From positions 62,001 through 126,000 of the forward strand of contig NZ_JAVJQE010000015.1 of assembly GCF_040218065.1 (NCBI RefSeq): a stretch of DNA of 64,000 bases. The letters run 5' to 3'. The position numbers and the translations under genes were made by a program. The notes beneath the pieces are model-generated. The model ran no database searches and had not been told where the DNA came from. It saw nothing but the letters and a program-made list of their open reading frames with translations. Shown here one piece after another: positions 26,374 through 36,390 of the stretch; the first letter of the stretch is position 1, and every line of letters starts with the position of its first letter. This stretch comes from Marivibrio sp040218065. Lineage in GTDB: Bacteria; Pseudomonadota; Alphaproteobacteria; UBA8366; Aestuariispiraceae.

Positions 26374-26958
26374 ATGTTCATTCAGACCGAGCAGACGCCG
26401 AATCCGGCGACCCTGAAGTTCCTGCCGGGCCGCGAGGTGCTGGGCGCGGGCGGCGCGGTCGACTTCTCCGCGCCCGAGGAGGCGCAGGGCAAGTCGCCGT
26501 TGGCCGAAGCGCTGTTCGACGTCGAGGGCGTCACGGGCGTTTTCCTGGGCGGCGACTTCATCTCGGTCACGAAGGCCGACGAGAAGGAGTGGTACGTCCT
26601 GAAGCCGTCCGTTCTCGGCGCGATCATGCAGCATTTCACGGCCGGCCGCGACGTGATGGCGGCCGGGGCCGAAGGCGCGGGCGGTGAGGCCGGCGCCGAG
26701 GAGGAGACGCGCTACGACGAAGCGGATTCCCAGATCGTCGGTCAGATCAAGGAGCTGCTGGACACGCGCGTGCGCCCGGCGGTCGCGCAGGACGGCGGCG
26801 ACATCGTCTTCCACGGCTTCGAGCAGGGCGTGGTCTACCTGACCATGCGCGGCGCGTGCGCCGGCTGCCCGAGCTCGACCGCGACGCTCAAGATGGGCAT
26901 CGAAAACATGTTGCGGCATTACATTCCGGAGGTCACCGAAGTCCGCGCCGCGGGCTGA
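26374..26958 (+). CDS. NfuA/NFU1-type iron-sulphur cluster scaffold
   Basis: A 194-residue two-domain Nfu protein. The N-terminal Nfu_N domain starts MFIQTEQTPNPATLKFLPG, and after an Ala/Glu-rich linker the C-terminal NifU-like domain carries the cluster-binding MRGACAGCPSS (CxxC) motif. Such proteins carry Fe4S4 clusters to recipient enzymes in the cytoplasm. The layout matches mitochondrial NFU1 and alphaproteobacterial orthologues. A hexamer repeat tract is immediately upstream and may affect its promoter. Confidence 0.93.
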   Translation: MFIQTEQTPNPATLKFLPGREVLGAGGAVDFSAPEEAQGKSPLAEALFDVEGVTGVFLGGDFISVTKADEKEWYVLKPSVLGAIMQHFTAGRDVMAAGAEGAGGEAGAEEETRYDEADSQIVGQIKELLDTRVRPAVAQDGGDIVFHGFEQGVVYLTMRGACAGCPSSTATLKMGIENMLRHYIPEVTEVRAAG

Positions 26959-27362
26959 TCGGCGGCGCGACGGCTCGGTCGAGCGCCCGCAGACAAGACG
27001 GGGCCGGCCGCACAGGCGGGTATCGAGGTTAACGCGACAAGGCGGGAGGGGCCGCCGGCGGGCGCATCGGGCGCGACGATCGTCGCGCCGTCGGATGGGG
27101 TCCGTCTCCCGAAACCGGGAGCCCGAGAGTTTAAATCCCTGGCGTGAGGCGTCGGCGGCCGGGACGGGCCGATCCGAAGCGAAGTCGTCGTTTGTTTGTC
27201 GGACCCCGGCGAACAGGCGCGGCGCATCGGCTTATCGGATCGGACGGTCTGCGGCCTTGGGGCGGACGGCGGCGATTCGGCCGCGCACCGCCCGACACCG
27301 ACGCCGCGAACCGGAGGACGAGGCGCGCCCGAGCGACAGCGACGGCGTGCGTCGGCGTACGG
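26959..27362. other. 404-base spacer with a perfect 20-bp palindrome
   Basis: No gene is supported here. A perfect palindrome GGCGCGACGATCGTCGCGCC occupies 27070-27089. It could be an operator or part of a terminator for the Nfu gene; it has no following T-run. The rest is ordinary GC-rich sequence with a short AT-rich word (GTTTAAATC) near 27130 that could be a -10 region for the next gene. Confidence 0.5.
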
Positions 27363-28490
27363 ATGACGAAAAAGAGCGAACAAGCCCCGGTCGACGAGAC
27401 CGGAGGCCTCCCGGAGTCGGGAATCGAGTCGAGCGACGCGCGCCCCAGCGCGGGCGTCTTCTCCGTCGTGCGCGAGAAATGGCTGGCGAGCGCGATGATC
27501 GGGCTCGGCGCGGCGACGGCGATCCTTTGGGCGGCCCAGCCGAGCGCGCCTGAGCGCGCGTCAATCACGGCGAGCCTGCGGGACATCCCGAGTGAAGTGG
27601 CCCCCATCCCCAGCGCAGCCGAGGCCGCCGAGCGCGTCGGCGCGGCGGCGTCTCAGCCGACCCGGGCGGATGCGCGCGACCAGTTGGCGCGCGTGCCCAG
27701 CCGGTCGGTCGACCAGTTGGAGACGCGTTTCGAGCGCTACGGCTACACGCTGCACACCGTCAAGGCGCAGCAAGCCGACGTGCCGCGCATCGTACCCGAG
27801 ACGGTCCCGCAGGATCTGAAGGAGGTTCGCGAAGTCGAGCGCAAGAAGGAGGTCTTCCTGCGCATGGTGCTGCCGCTGGTCCTGATGGTGAACGAGCGGC
27901 TGTCCGAGCAGCGCGACAGGCTCGTGACCTTGTCGGAAAAGATCGAAGCCGGTCAGTCGATCGGACGCGAACAGCGGGTCTGGCTCAACCAGATGTACGA
28001 GACCTATCGGGTCGAGCCGGGGGAGATCGAGCGGTTGCTGCTGCGCGTCGACGTGGTGCCGCCGTCGCTCGCCCTGGCGCAGGCCGCGATCGAGAGCGGG
28101 TGGGGCACCTCCCGCTTCGCCCGCGAGGGCAATGCGCTGTTCGGTCAGTGGGTGTGGGGCGACGACGCCGACGGCATCGTCCCGGAGCGCCGCCAGGAAG
28201 GCAAAACTCATAAGATCCGCGCCTTCGAGACGCCGCTTGAGGCGGTCGCGGCTTACATCAAGAACCTCAACACCCACCGCGCCTACGCCAAGCTGCGCCG
28301 GATGCGCGCGGAGCTGCGCGCCCAGGGCGCGGGCCTCAACGGGCTGACCTTGGCCGGCGGTCTGGAAGCCTATTCCGAGAAGGGTCAGGAGTATGTCGAC
28401 CTGGTCCGCCAGATCATCGCGGCGAACGAACTGCGCCCGCTGGACAAGGCGCGTCTTGTCGGCGCGCGTCGGCGCGACGGCAACGTCTGA
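27363..28490 (+). CDS. Bax-like glucosaminidase-domain protein
   Basis: A 375-residue membrane-anchored protein. A single hydrophobic segment (LASAMIGLGAATAILWAA, residues about 40-57) follows a charged N-terminus, giving an inner-membrane anchor with a periplasmic body. The C-terminal half is a Bax/FlgJ-type glucosaminidase domain: VDVVPPSLALAQAAIESGWG with the catalytic Glu, then NALFGQWVWG and a late LAGGLEAYSEKGQEYVD. It probably trims peptidoglycan glycan strands. The middle has a predicted coiled region (KEVREVERKKEVFLRMVLPL). The ATG chosen begins MTKKSEQAP; upstream codons are Arg-rich and not conserved-looking. Confidence 0.85.
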   Translation: MTKKSEQAPVDETGGLPESGIESSDARPSAGVFSVVREKWLASAMIGLGAATAILWAAQPSAPERASITASLRDIPSEVAPIPSAAEAAERVGAAASQPTRADARDQLARVPSRSVDQLETRFERYGYTLHTVKAQQADVPRIVPETVPQDLKEVREVERKKEVFLRMVLPLVLMVNERLSEQRDRLVTLSEKIEAGQSIGREQRVWLNQMYETYRVEPGEIERLLLRVDVVPPSLALAQAAIESGWGTSRFAREGNALFGQWVWGDDADGIVPERRQEGKTHKIRAFETPLEAVAAYIKNLNTHRAYAKLRRMRAELRAQGAGLNGLTLAGGLEAYSEKGQEYVDLVRQIIAANELRPLDKARLVGARRRDGNV

Positions 28491-28729
28491 GGCGAGGCGG
28501 CCGCGGCGCTGAGCGCGCCGCAGCGATGCGGGGCGTCGGAAGGCGGGTGCGACGACGACCGAGGGCCTGGGAGGGTCGCCCTTCGGGTCGCGCTCGCATC
28601 CGCCCCCAGGGATTGTTAGGGGGGTGGGTCAGCTCGACTTGCCGACGTCCCGCATCGCCTGCGCCGCGCGTCTTGGCCCGGCTCGGCGTGAGCGCGATCC
28701 TCATGGGCCATTATCAGCGCAACTTGGTA

Positions 28730-29710
28730 TTAGATCGGCTTGGTGCGTTTGAAGCGCCCGCCCTTGCGGTACATGTCGAGGTAGCTGGGCAGGATGACCT
28801 CCACCGAGGTCGGCTCGATCCCGATGTCCTTCAGGCCCGGCTGTGCGCCGCTGCAGACGTTGTCGGTCTTCAGCAACTCCACCTGATCGCGGGTCAGCGG
28901 CGGCGCCGGCAGCAGCTCCATCACCGCGGCCTGCAGTTTCGCCAATTCGAACGGCAGCGGCACGAGCCCGACGTGACGATCGGTCTCGGCCATGATCATC
29001 TCCAGGATCTCCTGGAAGCTGTAGGTCTGCGGACCGCCCAGCTCGTACGTCTCCCCGGCCATATCGGCGCGCACGACAGCCGCGCGCAGCGCGTCGGCCA
29101 CGTCCCCGACATAGACCGGCTGGAACTTCTGCTGACCGCCGCCGACCAAGGGCATGATCGGCGACAGCCGGATCAGCTTGGCGAAGCGATTGAAGAAATC
29201 GTCCTCCGGCCCGAAGACGACGCTCGGCCGGATCACCACGGCGTCGGGGAAGATCTTTCGCACCGCCGCCTCGCCGCGCGCTTTCGAGCGCGCATAAGCC
29301 GACGAGCCGCCCTCGCTCGCCCCGAGGGCCGACATCTGCACGAAACGGCTTGCGCCGCCGGCCTTGGCGGCCTCTGCAATGCGCCGGGCGGCCTGGACGT
29401 GCATCGCATCGAAAGTGCGCGCGCCCTTCTCGTAGAGGATCCCGACGAGATTGATCACCGCGTCTGCGCCGTCGCAGGCGGCGTTGACCTGGCGCTCGCT
29501 GGTTACGTTCGCCTGGATCGGCGTGATCTGGCCGACGTCGCCGCAGGGTTTCAGGTTCTGCGCCGCGTTGGGATCGCGGACCGCGACCCGAATCTGGCAA
29601 CCGAGCGGCGCGAGTTCGCGCACAAGCTGGCGACCGATGAAGCCTGAGCCGCCGAAGATCGTCACCAGCTTCGGCGAGGTCGTGGTGGTGGTGTTCGCGG
29701 CGCTCATCAT
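28730..29710 (-). CDS. Complex I NDUFA9-like atypical short-chain dehydrogenase
   Basis: A 326-residue NAD(P)-binding protein of the atypical SDR group related to the NDUFA9 subunit of mitochondrial complex I. The dinucleotide-binding motif is VTIFGGSGFIGRQLV, followed by DAVINLVGILYEKG, SALGASEGGSSAYARSK (active-site-like Tyr-x3-Lys) and FQPVYVGDVADAL. In alphaproteobacteria it is usually encoded away from nuo genes and its role is uncertain. A double Met gives two possible starts three bases apart. It is upstream of nothing obvious on its strand and convergent with the Bax-like gene. Confidence 0.88.
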   Translation of the reverse strand: MMSAANTTTTTSPKLVTIFGGSGFIGRQLVRELAPLGCQIRVAVRDPNAAQNLKPCGDVGQITPIQANVTSERQVNAACDGADAVINLVGILYEKGARTFDAMHVQAARRIAEAAKAGGASRFVQMSALGASEGGSSAYARSKARGEAAVRKIFPDAVVIRPSVVFGPEDDFFNRFAKLIRLSPIMPLVGGGQQKFQPVYVGDVADALRAAVVRADMAGETYELGGPQTYSFQEILEMIMAETDRHVGLVPLPFELAKLQAAVMELLPAPPLTRDQVELLKTDNVCSGAQPGLKDIGIEPTSVEVILPSYLDMYRKGGRFKRTKPI

Positions 29711-29824
29711 GGGCCCCCTCGGCTCGACGTCGATCGCCCCTCGGCTCGGAACCCGATCGGACGCCGACCGGGGCTTCGGGCGGTATAGCGGATCGGCGGG
29801 CTTTGTAAAACCTGCGAGCCGCCG

Positions 29825-30460
29825 CTAGTTCGCCAGCAGCGCGCCCATGTGGTCGCGAATGTTGCGCTCCATCTGGCGATCCAGGTCGGCGGCCATCTTC
29901 TCCGTCAGCTCGTACCAGATCTGCTCGCGCTCGTTCAGCGTCAGGCCTTCGGGAACGGTCTGGGTGCGGCGCACCTCGGCCTGGGTCTGGGCGGCGACGC
30001 CGCGGTCGGGATTCTCGGCCGACAGCTCGACCAGATAGCGGGCGTCGTACTTCTCCGCCTGATCGGTGGTGAAGAGCCCGGCCACGCCCTCCGTTTTCTC
30101 CAGCGGCCGCTCGACGGCGCTGGCGTCCAGGATGCGGACGGTCGCCACGCCGCTGTCGCCGACGGCGCGCAGCCGGTCGACCGCCCAGCGCGCAGCCGTC
30201 TCGCTCAGCCCCGCCGGGAATTCCGTCTCGACGTTGGGCGGCTGGCTCGTCGGCTGGTAGACGCGCACCACGCGCACCTCGGCCACGTCCAGCGCGATCG
30301 GCGGCAGGTGGGCGAAGGTGATGTCGGCGTAGGTCGGCGTCTCGACCCGGGTTTCGCAGGCGGCCGCCGCGAGACCGAGCCCGAGGATGAGGACGAGCGC
30401 GCGCAATGCGACGGCCAGGGGAGCGAGCGGCGGGGCGAGGGAGGAGGCGGGCGGGCGCAT
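29825..30460 (-). CDS. Putative lipoprotein of unknown function
   Basis: A 211-residue protein with a signal sequence ending LGLAAAAC, a plausible though non-ideal lipobox. The mature part includes DVAEVRVVRVYQPTSQPP, WAVDRLRAVGDSGVATVRIL and a C-terminal helix LTEKMAADLDRQMERNIRDH. It resembles alphaproteobacterial lipoproteins of about 200 residues with no assigned role. It starts 29 bases after the hslO stop, so it is probably co-transcribed with hslO. Confidence 0.75.
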   Translation of the reverse strand: MRPPASSLAPPLAPLAVALRALVLILGLGLAAAACETRVETPTYADITFAHLPPIALDVAEVRVVRVYQPTSQPPNVETEFPAGLSETAARWAVDRLRAVGDSGVATVRILDASAVERPLEKTEGVAGLFTTDQAEKYDARYLVELSAENPDRGVAAQTQAEVRRTQTVPEGLTLNEREQIWYELTEKMAADLDRQMERNIRDHMGALLAN

Positions 30461-30489
30461 GGGCGAGGATCCCTTTCTGACGACGGCGC

Positions 30490-31446
30490 TTAGGATTGCG
30501 CGGGCGTCTCTTCGGCGGCGATCGCCGCCTCGAAGGCGTCGAGATCGGCGTCGCTGAAGCGCTCCGAGCGGTTGCAGAACTGGCAGGTGACCTCGATCGT
30601 TCCGTCGTCGAGCTTCATGTCGTCGAGCCCCTCGCGACCCAGCGCGATCAGCATGCGGCCGGAGCGCTCGCGCGAACAGCGACAGCGATCCTCCAGCGCG
30701 CGCGGCTCGAAGACGCGCACCCCGTCTTCGTGGAACAGGCGGAACAGAAGCTGATCGGGCGTGAGCTCGGGATCGAGCATTTCCGCCTCCTTGGCGGTCG
30801 CCATCAGCATGACGGCGCGCCGCCAATCATCCTCGGTCTCTTCGCGGGCGCGGGCGCCGGTCCCGCCCTCGTCCGGCAGGCGCTGCACGGCCAGGCTGGC
30901 GGCGCGCCAGCCGGCGCCGTCGCGGGCCGCGCCGGCGGCGAGCTTGATCGCGGAGGAGAACTGTTCCGACTGCTCGAAGTAATGGTGCACGCAGTCTTCC
31001 AGCGTCGCCCCGGACAATTCCACGATGCCCTGATAGCGATCCATGTCGGCCCCCTGATCAACGGTGAAGGCCATGTAACCGCCGCCAAGCAGGCGGGGGA
31101 CCGGCGCGTCGCCGACCTCGCCCTCGCTCGGCGTCTCGCCGGCGACCTGCGCGAAGCCGCGCACCGCTCCGTCGGAGGTGACGTCGGCGACCATGAGCGG
31201 CACCGGCCCGTCGCCCTTGGTCTGCAGCGTGAAGACGCCGTCGTACTTCAGCGCGGTCGCAAGCCCGGCGCCCAGCGCCAGGAACTCGCCCAGCAGCTTC
31301 TTGACCGGCGCGGGATAGTCATGCCGCTCCAGGATGTGGTCGACCGAATGGCCCAGGCGGACAAGCCGACCGTTCACGCCGCTGGCGTCGATCAGGAAGG
31401 GTTGAACGCAATCATCTGTAAGCTTGGGGGCGGGCGTCGCCGACAT
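30490..31446 (-). CDS. hslO: Hsp33 redox-regulated holdase chaperone
   Basis: A 318-residue chaperone activated by oxidative unfolding. The C-terminal redox switch has the four zinc-binding cysteines as CRC and CQFC (DRCRCSRER and VTCQFCNRSERF). The N-terminal domain includes GEFLALGAGLATALKYDGVFTLQTKG in two overlapping segments. The ATG beginning MSATPAPKLTDD was selected; a longer frame adds 23 poorly conserved residues. Its partner downstream is a lipoprotein. Regulation by RpoH is likely, but no convincing sigma-32 promoter was found here. Confidence 0.95.
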   Translation of the reverse strand: MSATPAPKLTDDCVQPFLIDASGVNGRLVRLGHSVDHILERHDYPAPVKKLLGEFLALGAGLATALKYDGVFTLQTKGDGPVPLMVADVTSDGAVRGFAQVAGETPSEGEVGDAPVPRLLGGGYMAFTVDQGADMDRYQGIVELSGATLEDCVHHYFEQSEQFSSAIKLAAGAARDGAGWRAASLAVQRLPDEGGTGARAREETEDDWRRAVMLMATAKEAEMLDPELTPDQLLFRLFHEDGVRVFEPRALEDRCRCSRERSGRMLIALGREGLDDMKLDDGTIEVTCQFCNRSERFSDADLDAFEAAIAAEETPAQS

Positions 31447-31665
31447 GAGATGCTGATCCGTTGGTCGGAGGAAAGAACTGCGGGTGCATATAGGGCCGGG
31501 CGGGGCGGCTGTCATCCCGGGGCCGGGCGGCGGGGCGGCGCTCAGCGCGGCGGCGCTTGGCGGGCGCCCTCAGCGCGCATCCGCGCGATCCAGATCGCCG
31601 CGGCCCTGAAAGGATCGTGAGCCGCGCTCTGCAGCGTCCGACGTCGACCGGCGGAAACCGGCGGG

Positions 31666-32499
31666 TCAGGCCTTCTTTTCCGTCCCCGGCGGCGGGATTT
31701 CAGGCTCGTCCGGGATCGCCATGCCGATGGTGTGATAGCCGCTGTCGACGAAATGCACCTCGCCGGTGACGCCGGCCGACAGGTCGGACAGCAGGAACAG
31801 CCCTGAGTTGCCGACCTCCCCATGGGTGACGTTGCGGCGCATCGGCGAGGACTTGCCCTGCCAGCCGTAAGTGAAGCGCGCCCCCGAGATGGCCGAGCCC
31901 GCCAGCGTGCGCATCGGCCCGGCGGAGAGCGCGTTGACGCGGATGCCCTTCTCGCCGAGGTCGGAGGCGAGGTAGCGCACGCTCGCCTCGAGCGCCGCCT
32001 TGGCGACGCCCATGACGTTGTAGGACGGCATGACGCGGCGCGCGCCCTCATAGGTGAGCGTCACCAAGCTGCCGCCGTCGGTCATCAGCGGCTCGGCGTA
32101 GCGCGCCACCGCGGTGAAGCTGTAGCAGGAGATGTCCAGCGAATGGCGGAAGTTTTCGCGCGTGGTGTCGACGTAGCGCCCCTTGAGCTGCGCCTTGTCG
32201 GAATAGGCGATGGCGTGGACCACGAAATCCAGCCGGTCCCAGACCTTGGCGACCTCGGCGAAGGCGGCCTCGACGCTCTCGTCCTCCTCGACGCTGCACG
32301 GGGTCACCAGCGGCGAGCCGACGCTCTCGGCCAGCGGACGGACGCGCCGCTCGAACCCGCCGCCGGGCTGATAGGTGAAGGCGAGCTCCGCCCCGTGATC
32401 GGCGCAGGCGCGCGCGATCGCCCAGGCGATGGAATGGTCGTTTGCGACCCCCATGATGAGACCGCGCTTGCCGGCCATCAGCCCCGATGCATCACTCAT
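31666..32499 (-). CDS. fabI: Enoyl-[acyl-carrier-protein] reductase (NADH)
   Basis: A 277-residue SDR-type enoyl-ACP reductase for the last step of the fatty-acid elongation cycle. The NADH-binding segment is GLIMGVANDHSIAWAIA, with AIAYSDKAQLKGRYVDT and the catalytic Tyr-x6-Lys in MPSYNVMGVAKAALEASVR. The start is the ATG 5 bases after the fabB stop; a TTG three codons earlier is possible. It is the third gene of fabA-fabB-fabI. C-terminal Pro/Glu tail is slightly longer than usual. Confidence 0.95.
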   Translation of the reverse strand: MSDASGLMAGKRGLIMGVANDHSIAWAIARACADHGAELAFTYQPGGGFERRVRPLAESVGSPLVTPCSVEEDESVEAAFAEVAKVWDRLDFVVHAIAYSDKAQLKGRYVDTTRENFRHSLDISCYSFTAVARYAEPLMTDGGSLVTLTYEGARRVMPSYNVMGVAKAALEASVRYLASDLGEKGIRVNALSAGPMRTLAGSAISGARFTYGWQGKSSPMRRNVTHGEVGNSGLFLLSDLSAGVTGEVHFVDSGYHTIGMAIPDEPEIPPPGTEKKA

Positions 32500-32504
32500 G
32501 ACCG

Positions 32505-33722
<1,218 letters not shown>

Positions 33723-33845
33723 CGGAACACCCCGTCGCCTTTTGTATCAGTGAAACGCGGGCGGCGCCTTTTTCGAGCCGCAGCCGCGCCTCCCCCCAAA
33801 TTCGATCGTCTTCCCCGTCCCGGAGGCGGCCCCCAAGCCGCGCCC

Positions 33846-34388
33846 TCAGGCGGTCTCGGCCGGCTTGAACAGGCCGACCTTCATGTCCTTCGCTTCGGCG
33901 GCGATCTTGCCGTCGACCTTCATGACGCCGTCGGCCACGCCCATCACCAGCTTGCGCATGATGACGCGCTTGAGCACGATTTCATAGGTGACCTTCTTGG
34001 CGCTGGGCAGCACCTGGTCCTTCAGCGTCACCTCGCCGACGCCCAGCGCGCGGCCCTTGCCGGGCGCGCCCAGCCACCCCAGGAAAAAGCCCACGAGCTG
34101 CCACATGGCGTCGAGGCCGAGGCAGCCCGGCATCACCGGATCTCCCTTGAAGTGGCAGTCGAAGAACCAGAGGTCGGGCTTGATGTCGAGTTCGGCCTGG
34201 ATCTCGCCCTTCCCGTGCGCGCCGCCGTCTTTGGTGATGCGGCTGATGCGGTCGACCATCAGCATCGGCGGCAGCGGCAGTTGCGCGTTGCCGGGCCCGA
34301 AGAGCTTGCCTTTCGCGCACTCGATCAGGTCGTCGTAGCTGAAGCTGTTTTTCGCAGCGGCGTCGCCGGTCGTCTCGTCGCCTGACAA
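33846..34388 (-). CDS. fabA: 3-hydroxydecanoyl-ACP dehydratase/isomerase
   Basis: A 180-residue bifunctional dehydratase/isomerase that introduces the double bond for anaerobic-type unsaturated fatty acids. The catalytic His and Asp are in FDCHFKGDPVMPGCLGLDAM. The start codon appears to be TTG: an AGGGGA site lies 6 bases upstream and no in-frame ATG occurs before the conserved start of the fold. It heads fabA-fabB-fabI and is divergent from the EncFtn gene. In many relatives the iron regulator irr is adjacent; it is not here. Confidence 0.94.
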   Translation of the reverse strand: MSGDETTGDAAAKNSFSYDDLIECAKGKLFGPGNAQLPLPPMLMVDRISRITKDGGAHGKGEIQAELDIKPDLWFFDCHFKGDPVMPGCLGLDAMWQLVGFFLGWLGAPGKGRALGVGEVTLKDQVLPSAKKVTYEIVLKRVIMRKLVMGVADGVMKVDGKIAAEAKDMKVGLFKPAETA

Positions 34389-34660
34389 ATGCCGTCCCCT
34401 AGCTAATGCGTCGGCGGGCCGTTGCGATCACGCTTGCACAGCGCGCGCCCGGCCCGCGGTCGTCCACCCTTAACGTAGAGCGCGCGCGAAGACAATGCGC
34501 CGCGCGCCCGCCGCCTCGCTCCCCGGTCTCTTGGCCGCCGGCGCGCCGGGCGTCAAGACCTTGTCTCTCCGGCGGACGGCGGCCATGCTCTCGGTCCAGG
34601 CGGGTCGACCGCCCCACAGACCCCGCGATTGCAAGACCGTAAAGAAAGGACTGTCCGATC

Positions 34661-34960
34661 ATGGCGAGCGAAACCCTTCACGCCCCGCGCGAACGCCTCA
34701 GCAAGGAGACGCTGTCGATGCATCACGCCATCGTCTCGCTGATGGAGGAGATGGAAGCCGTCGACTGGTACCGCCAGCGCGCCGACGACTGCGAGGATGC
34801 GGCGCTCAAGGACATCCTGCTGCACAATATGCGCGAGGAGATGGAGCACGCGGCGATGGTGCTGGAGTGGCTGCGCCGCAACAACAAGGACTTCGCCGGC
34901 TTTCTCGACGAGTTCCTCTATTCCGACGGCGAGATCGCCCATCATCACCACGAGGACTGA
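34661..34960 (+). CDS. Encapsulated-ferritin-like (EncFtn) protein, short form
   Basis: A 99-residue two-helix ferritin-like protein of the kind first described as encapsulin cargo in Rhodospirillum rubrum. Helix 1 contains HHAIVSLMEEMEAVDWYRQR with the metal-ligand Glu near position 32; helix 2 contains HNMREEMEHAAMVLEWLRR with the Glu-x2-His pair (Glu60, His63). Two such subunits form the ferroxidase site at their interface. The protein ends EIAHHHHED and lacks the Gly/Ser linker and Leu-Gly-Ile-type tail that target it to encapsulin shells. A good AAAGAAAGGA site precedes the ATG. No encapsulin shell gene is nearby. Confidence 0.85.
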   Translation: MASETLHAPRERLSKETLSMHHAIVSLMEEMEAVDWYRQRADDCEDAALKDILLHNMREEMEHAAMVLEWLRRNNKDFAGFLDEFLYSDGEIAHHHHED

Positions 34961-34979
34961 GTCCCGCGGCCGCGCCGAT

Positions 34980-35558
34980 TCAGGGCGCGGCCGTCGTCCC
35001 GGCGACCGGCGGCGCGCCCGTGCCGTCCAGGGCCAGCGCGCGGCCCTCGCCGGAGCGCACGAAATCGCCGGTGATCGCGGTGACCGTGACCTGATGCGTC
35101 ACCAAGATGATCGGCGGCCCGTCGGTCGGCTGCTCGGCGAGGAAGCGGCGCAGCGCCTCAAGGCGTTTCGGTCGATCGTCGCGGTTGCGCCCGAAAAAGC
35201 TGTTGAGCGCCGGGAGCTCCTGCACCGGACCGAGGCCCAGCAGCTCCGCGGTCTCCAGACAGCGGCACCATTGGCTGGAATAGACCGACGCCTCGGCGAT
35301 CCCGGCGGCGCGCAGCGCCTCGCCCAGCGCGCGGGCCTGGGCCCGGCCGACGTCGTTCAGGGTGCGCTGGGTCGAACAGTCGCGCAGCTCGAACGCGGCC
35401 GGATCGCCGGTTCCCGGCGCCAGCGCGTGGCGCAGCATCAGGGCGTAGCCGCCGTCGGCCAACCGCTCCAACGGGAAAGGATCGGCGGCGCGCACGGGCG
35501 CCGCGACCAGCACAATGGCGAGCGCAAGCGCGAGCGCCGCCGGGACCGTGCGCCTCAT
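34980..35558 (-). CDS. Secreted histidine-phosphatase-superfamily protein
   Basis: A 192-residue protein with an N-terminal signal peptide (ALALALAIVLVAAPVRAADP). The catalytic RH motif is YALMLRHALAPG; the second catalytic His is in ILVTHQVTVTAITG. The Glu/Asp acid site and the CRCLETAELLG segment fit the branch-1 fold. It is predicted periplasmic and may dephosphorylate small molecules. Its ATG overlaps the stop of the SOUL gene by four bases, so the pair is translationally coupled. Confidence 0.82.
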   Translation of the reverse strand: MRRTVPAALALALAIVLVAAPVRAADPFPLERLADGGYALMLRHALAPGTGDPAAFELRDCSTQRTLNDVGRAQARALGEALRAAGIAEASVYSSQWCRCLETAELLGLGPVQELPALNSFFGRNRDDRPKRLEALRRFLAEQPTDGPPIILVTHQVTVTAITGDFVRSGEGRALALDGTGAPPVAGTTAAP

Positions 35559-36286
35559 GAGCTCTCTCCCGACCGATCCGTTTCAGGCGCGACCCGCTCC
35601 ACCGGCGCCGCGACTTCGTTGCGCTTGAAGAACGGAAGGGTCCAAGGCGGGTCGTAGAAATAGGCGCGAATCGGCCCGCCGAGGCGCCAATCAGCCGTCG
35701 CCTCCAGGCCTCGTTTCAGATCCCGCTTCCGCGCCGCCACGGCGCTGTCGCGCGTCGTGCCGCTGAATTGCAGCACGGCCATGGTCTGGGTCGGGATTTC
35801 GCCGATCGTGACAGCCGGATCGCTCGGCCGCGGCGCCGTCTCTCGCGTGAAATCCCGAGGTAGAAAGAATCGCATGGTCATCCCGCCGTCGCGCGCCTCG
35901 GCCGTCTCTACCGGGGCGGTCATGGCGATCTCGACGCCGTCTTCGCCGGCTCCGGCCGCCGTCTCTACCGGGATCGTCATGGATATCTTCCGACCGCCGT
36001 CGTTCGCCCCGCCGATATAGCGGAACAGCTTGCGAAACGCCGCATTGCGGGGATTGGAGGCGTCCGTCGGCGCCGTCGCCTCGGCGTAGAGGCGCGCCGA
36101 GTAGGCGCGGATCTCGATCCCGCCGCGCAGACGCTCCACCGTCTCGTAGGGCGGCTCTTCCGTTCCGGACCGGATCCCGAACACCGTGCACCCCTGAATG
36201 AGCCCGGCCGCCAGCGCCAGCGCGACGAGCGGGGCGCGAAGCGGGCGGCGGACGCGGGTCGTTGCGCTTGTCGTCATCATACACAT
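35555..36286 (-). CDS. SOUL/HBP family heme-binding lipoprotein
   Basis: A 243-residue lipoprotein candidate: a hydrophobic leader ends LIQGC. The mature part is a SOUL domain with ETVERLRGGIEIRAYSARLY, FRKLFRYIGGAND and PWTLPFFKRNEV near the end. SOUL proteins bind heme or tetrapyrroles or act as membrane-associated lipid/thioester binders; which applies is unknown. Two in-frame Met codons within nine bases leave the exact start uncertain. It precedes and overlaps the secreted phosphatase gene. Confidence 0.82.
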   Translation of the reverse strand: MCMMTTSATTRVRRPLRAPLVALALAAGLIQGCTVFGIRSGTEEPPYETVERLRGGIEIRAYSARLYAEATAPTDASNPRNAAFRKLFRYIGGANDGGRKISMTIPVETAAGAGEDGVEIAMTAPVETAEARDGGMTMRFFLPRDFTRETAPRPSDPAVTIGEIPTQTMAVLQFSGTTRDSAVAARKRDLKRGLEATADWRLGGPIRAYFYDPPWTLPFFKRNEVAAPVERVAPETDRSGESS

Positions 36287-36390
36287 AAGTACGCGCCCGC
36301 CGCGCGGCTGGATGCATCGCGGCTTGGCGCCGACGCTCAGCGGCCCCACGTCACAGCGCGAACCGAACGGATCAGGCAAGGAGACAGAGC

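Noticed and set aside
26151..26381. Minus-strand frame encoding a Pro-Asp dipeptide run
   Set aside because: Product of the hexamer repeats; no ribosome-binding site or homologue evident.
27144..27362. Longer N-terminus for the Bax-like protein
   Set aside because: Arg-rich leader without similarity; the ATG at 27363 gives the usual charged start before the membrane anchor.
34399..34662. Possible small gene or irr remnant between fabA and the ferritin-like gene
   Set aside because: The frames are Arg-rich and carry no Fur-family motif; no clear iron-box was found either.
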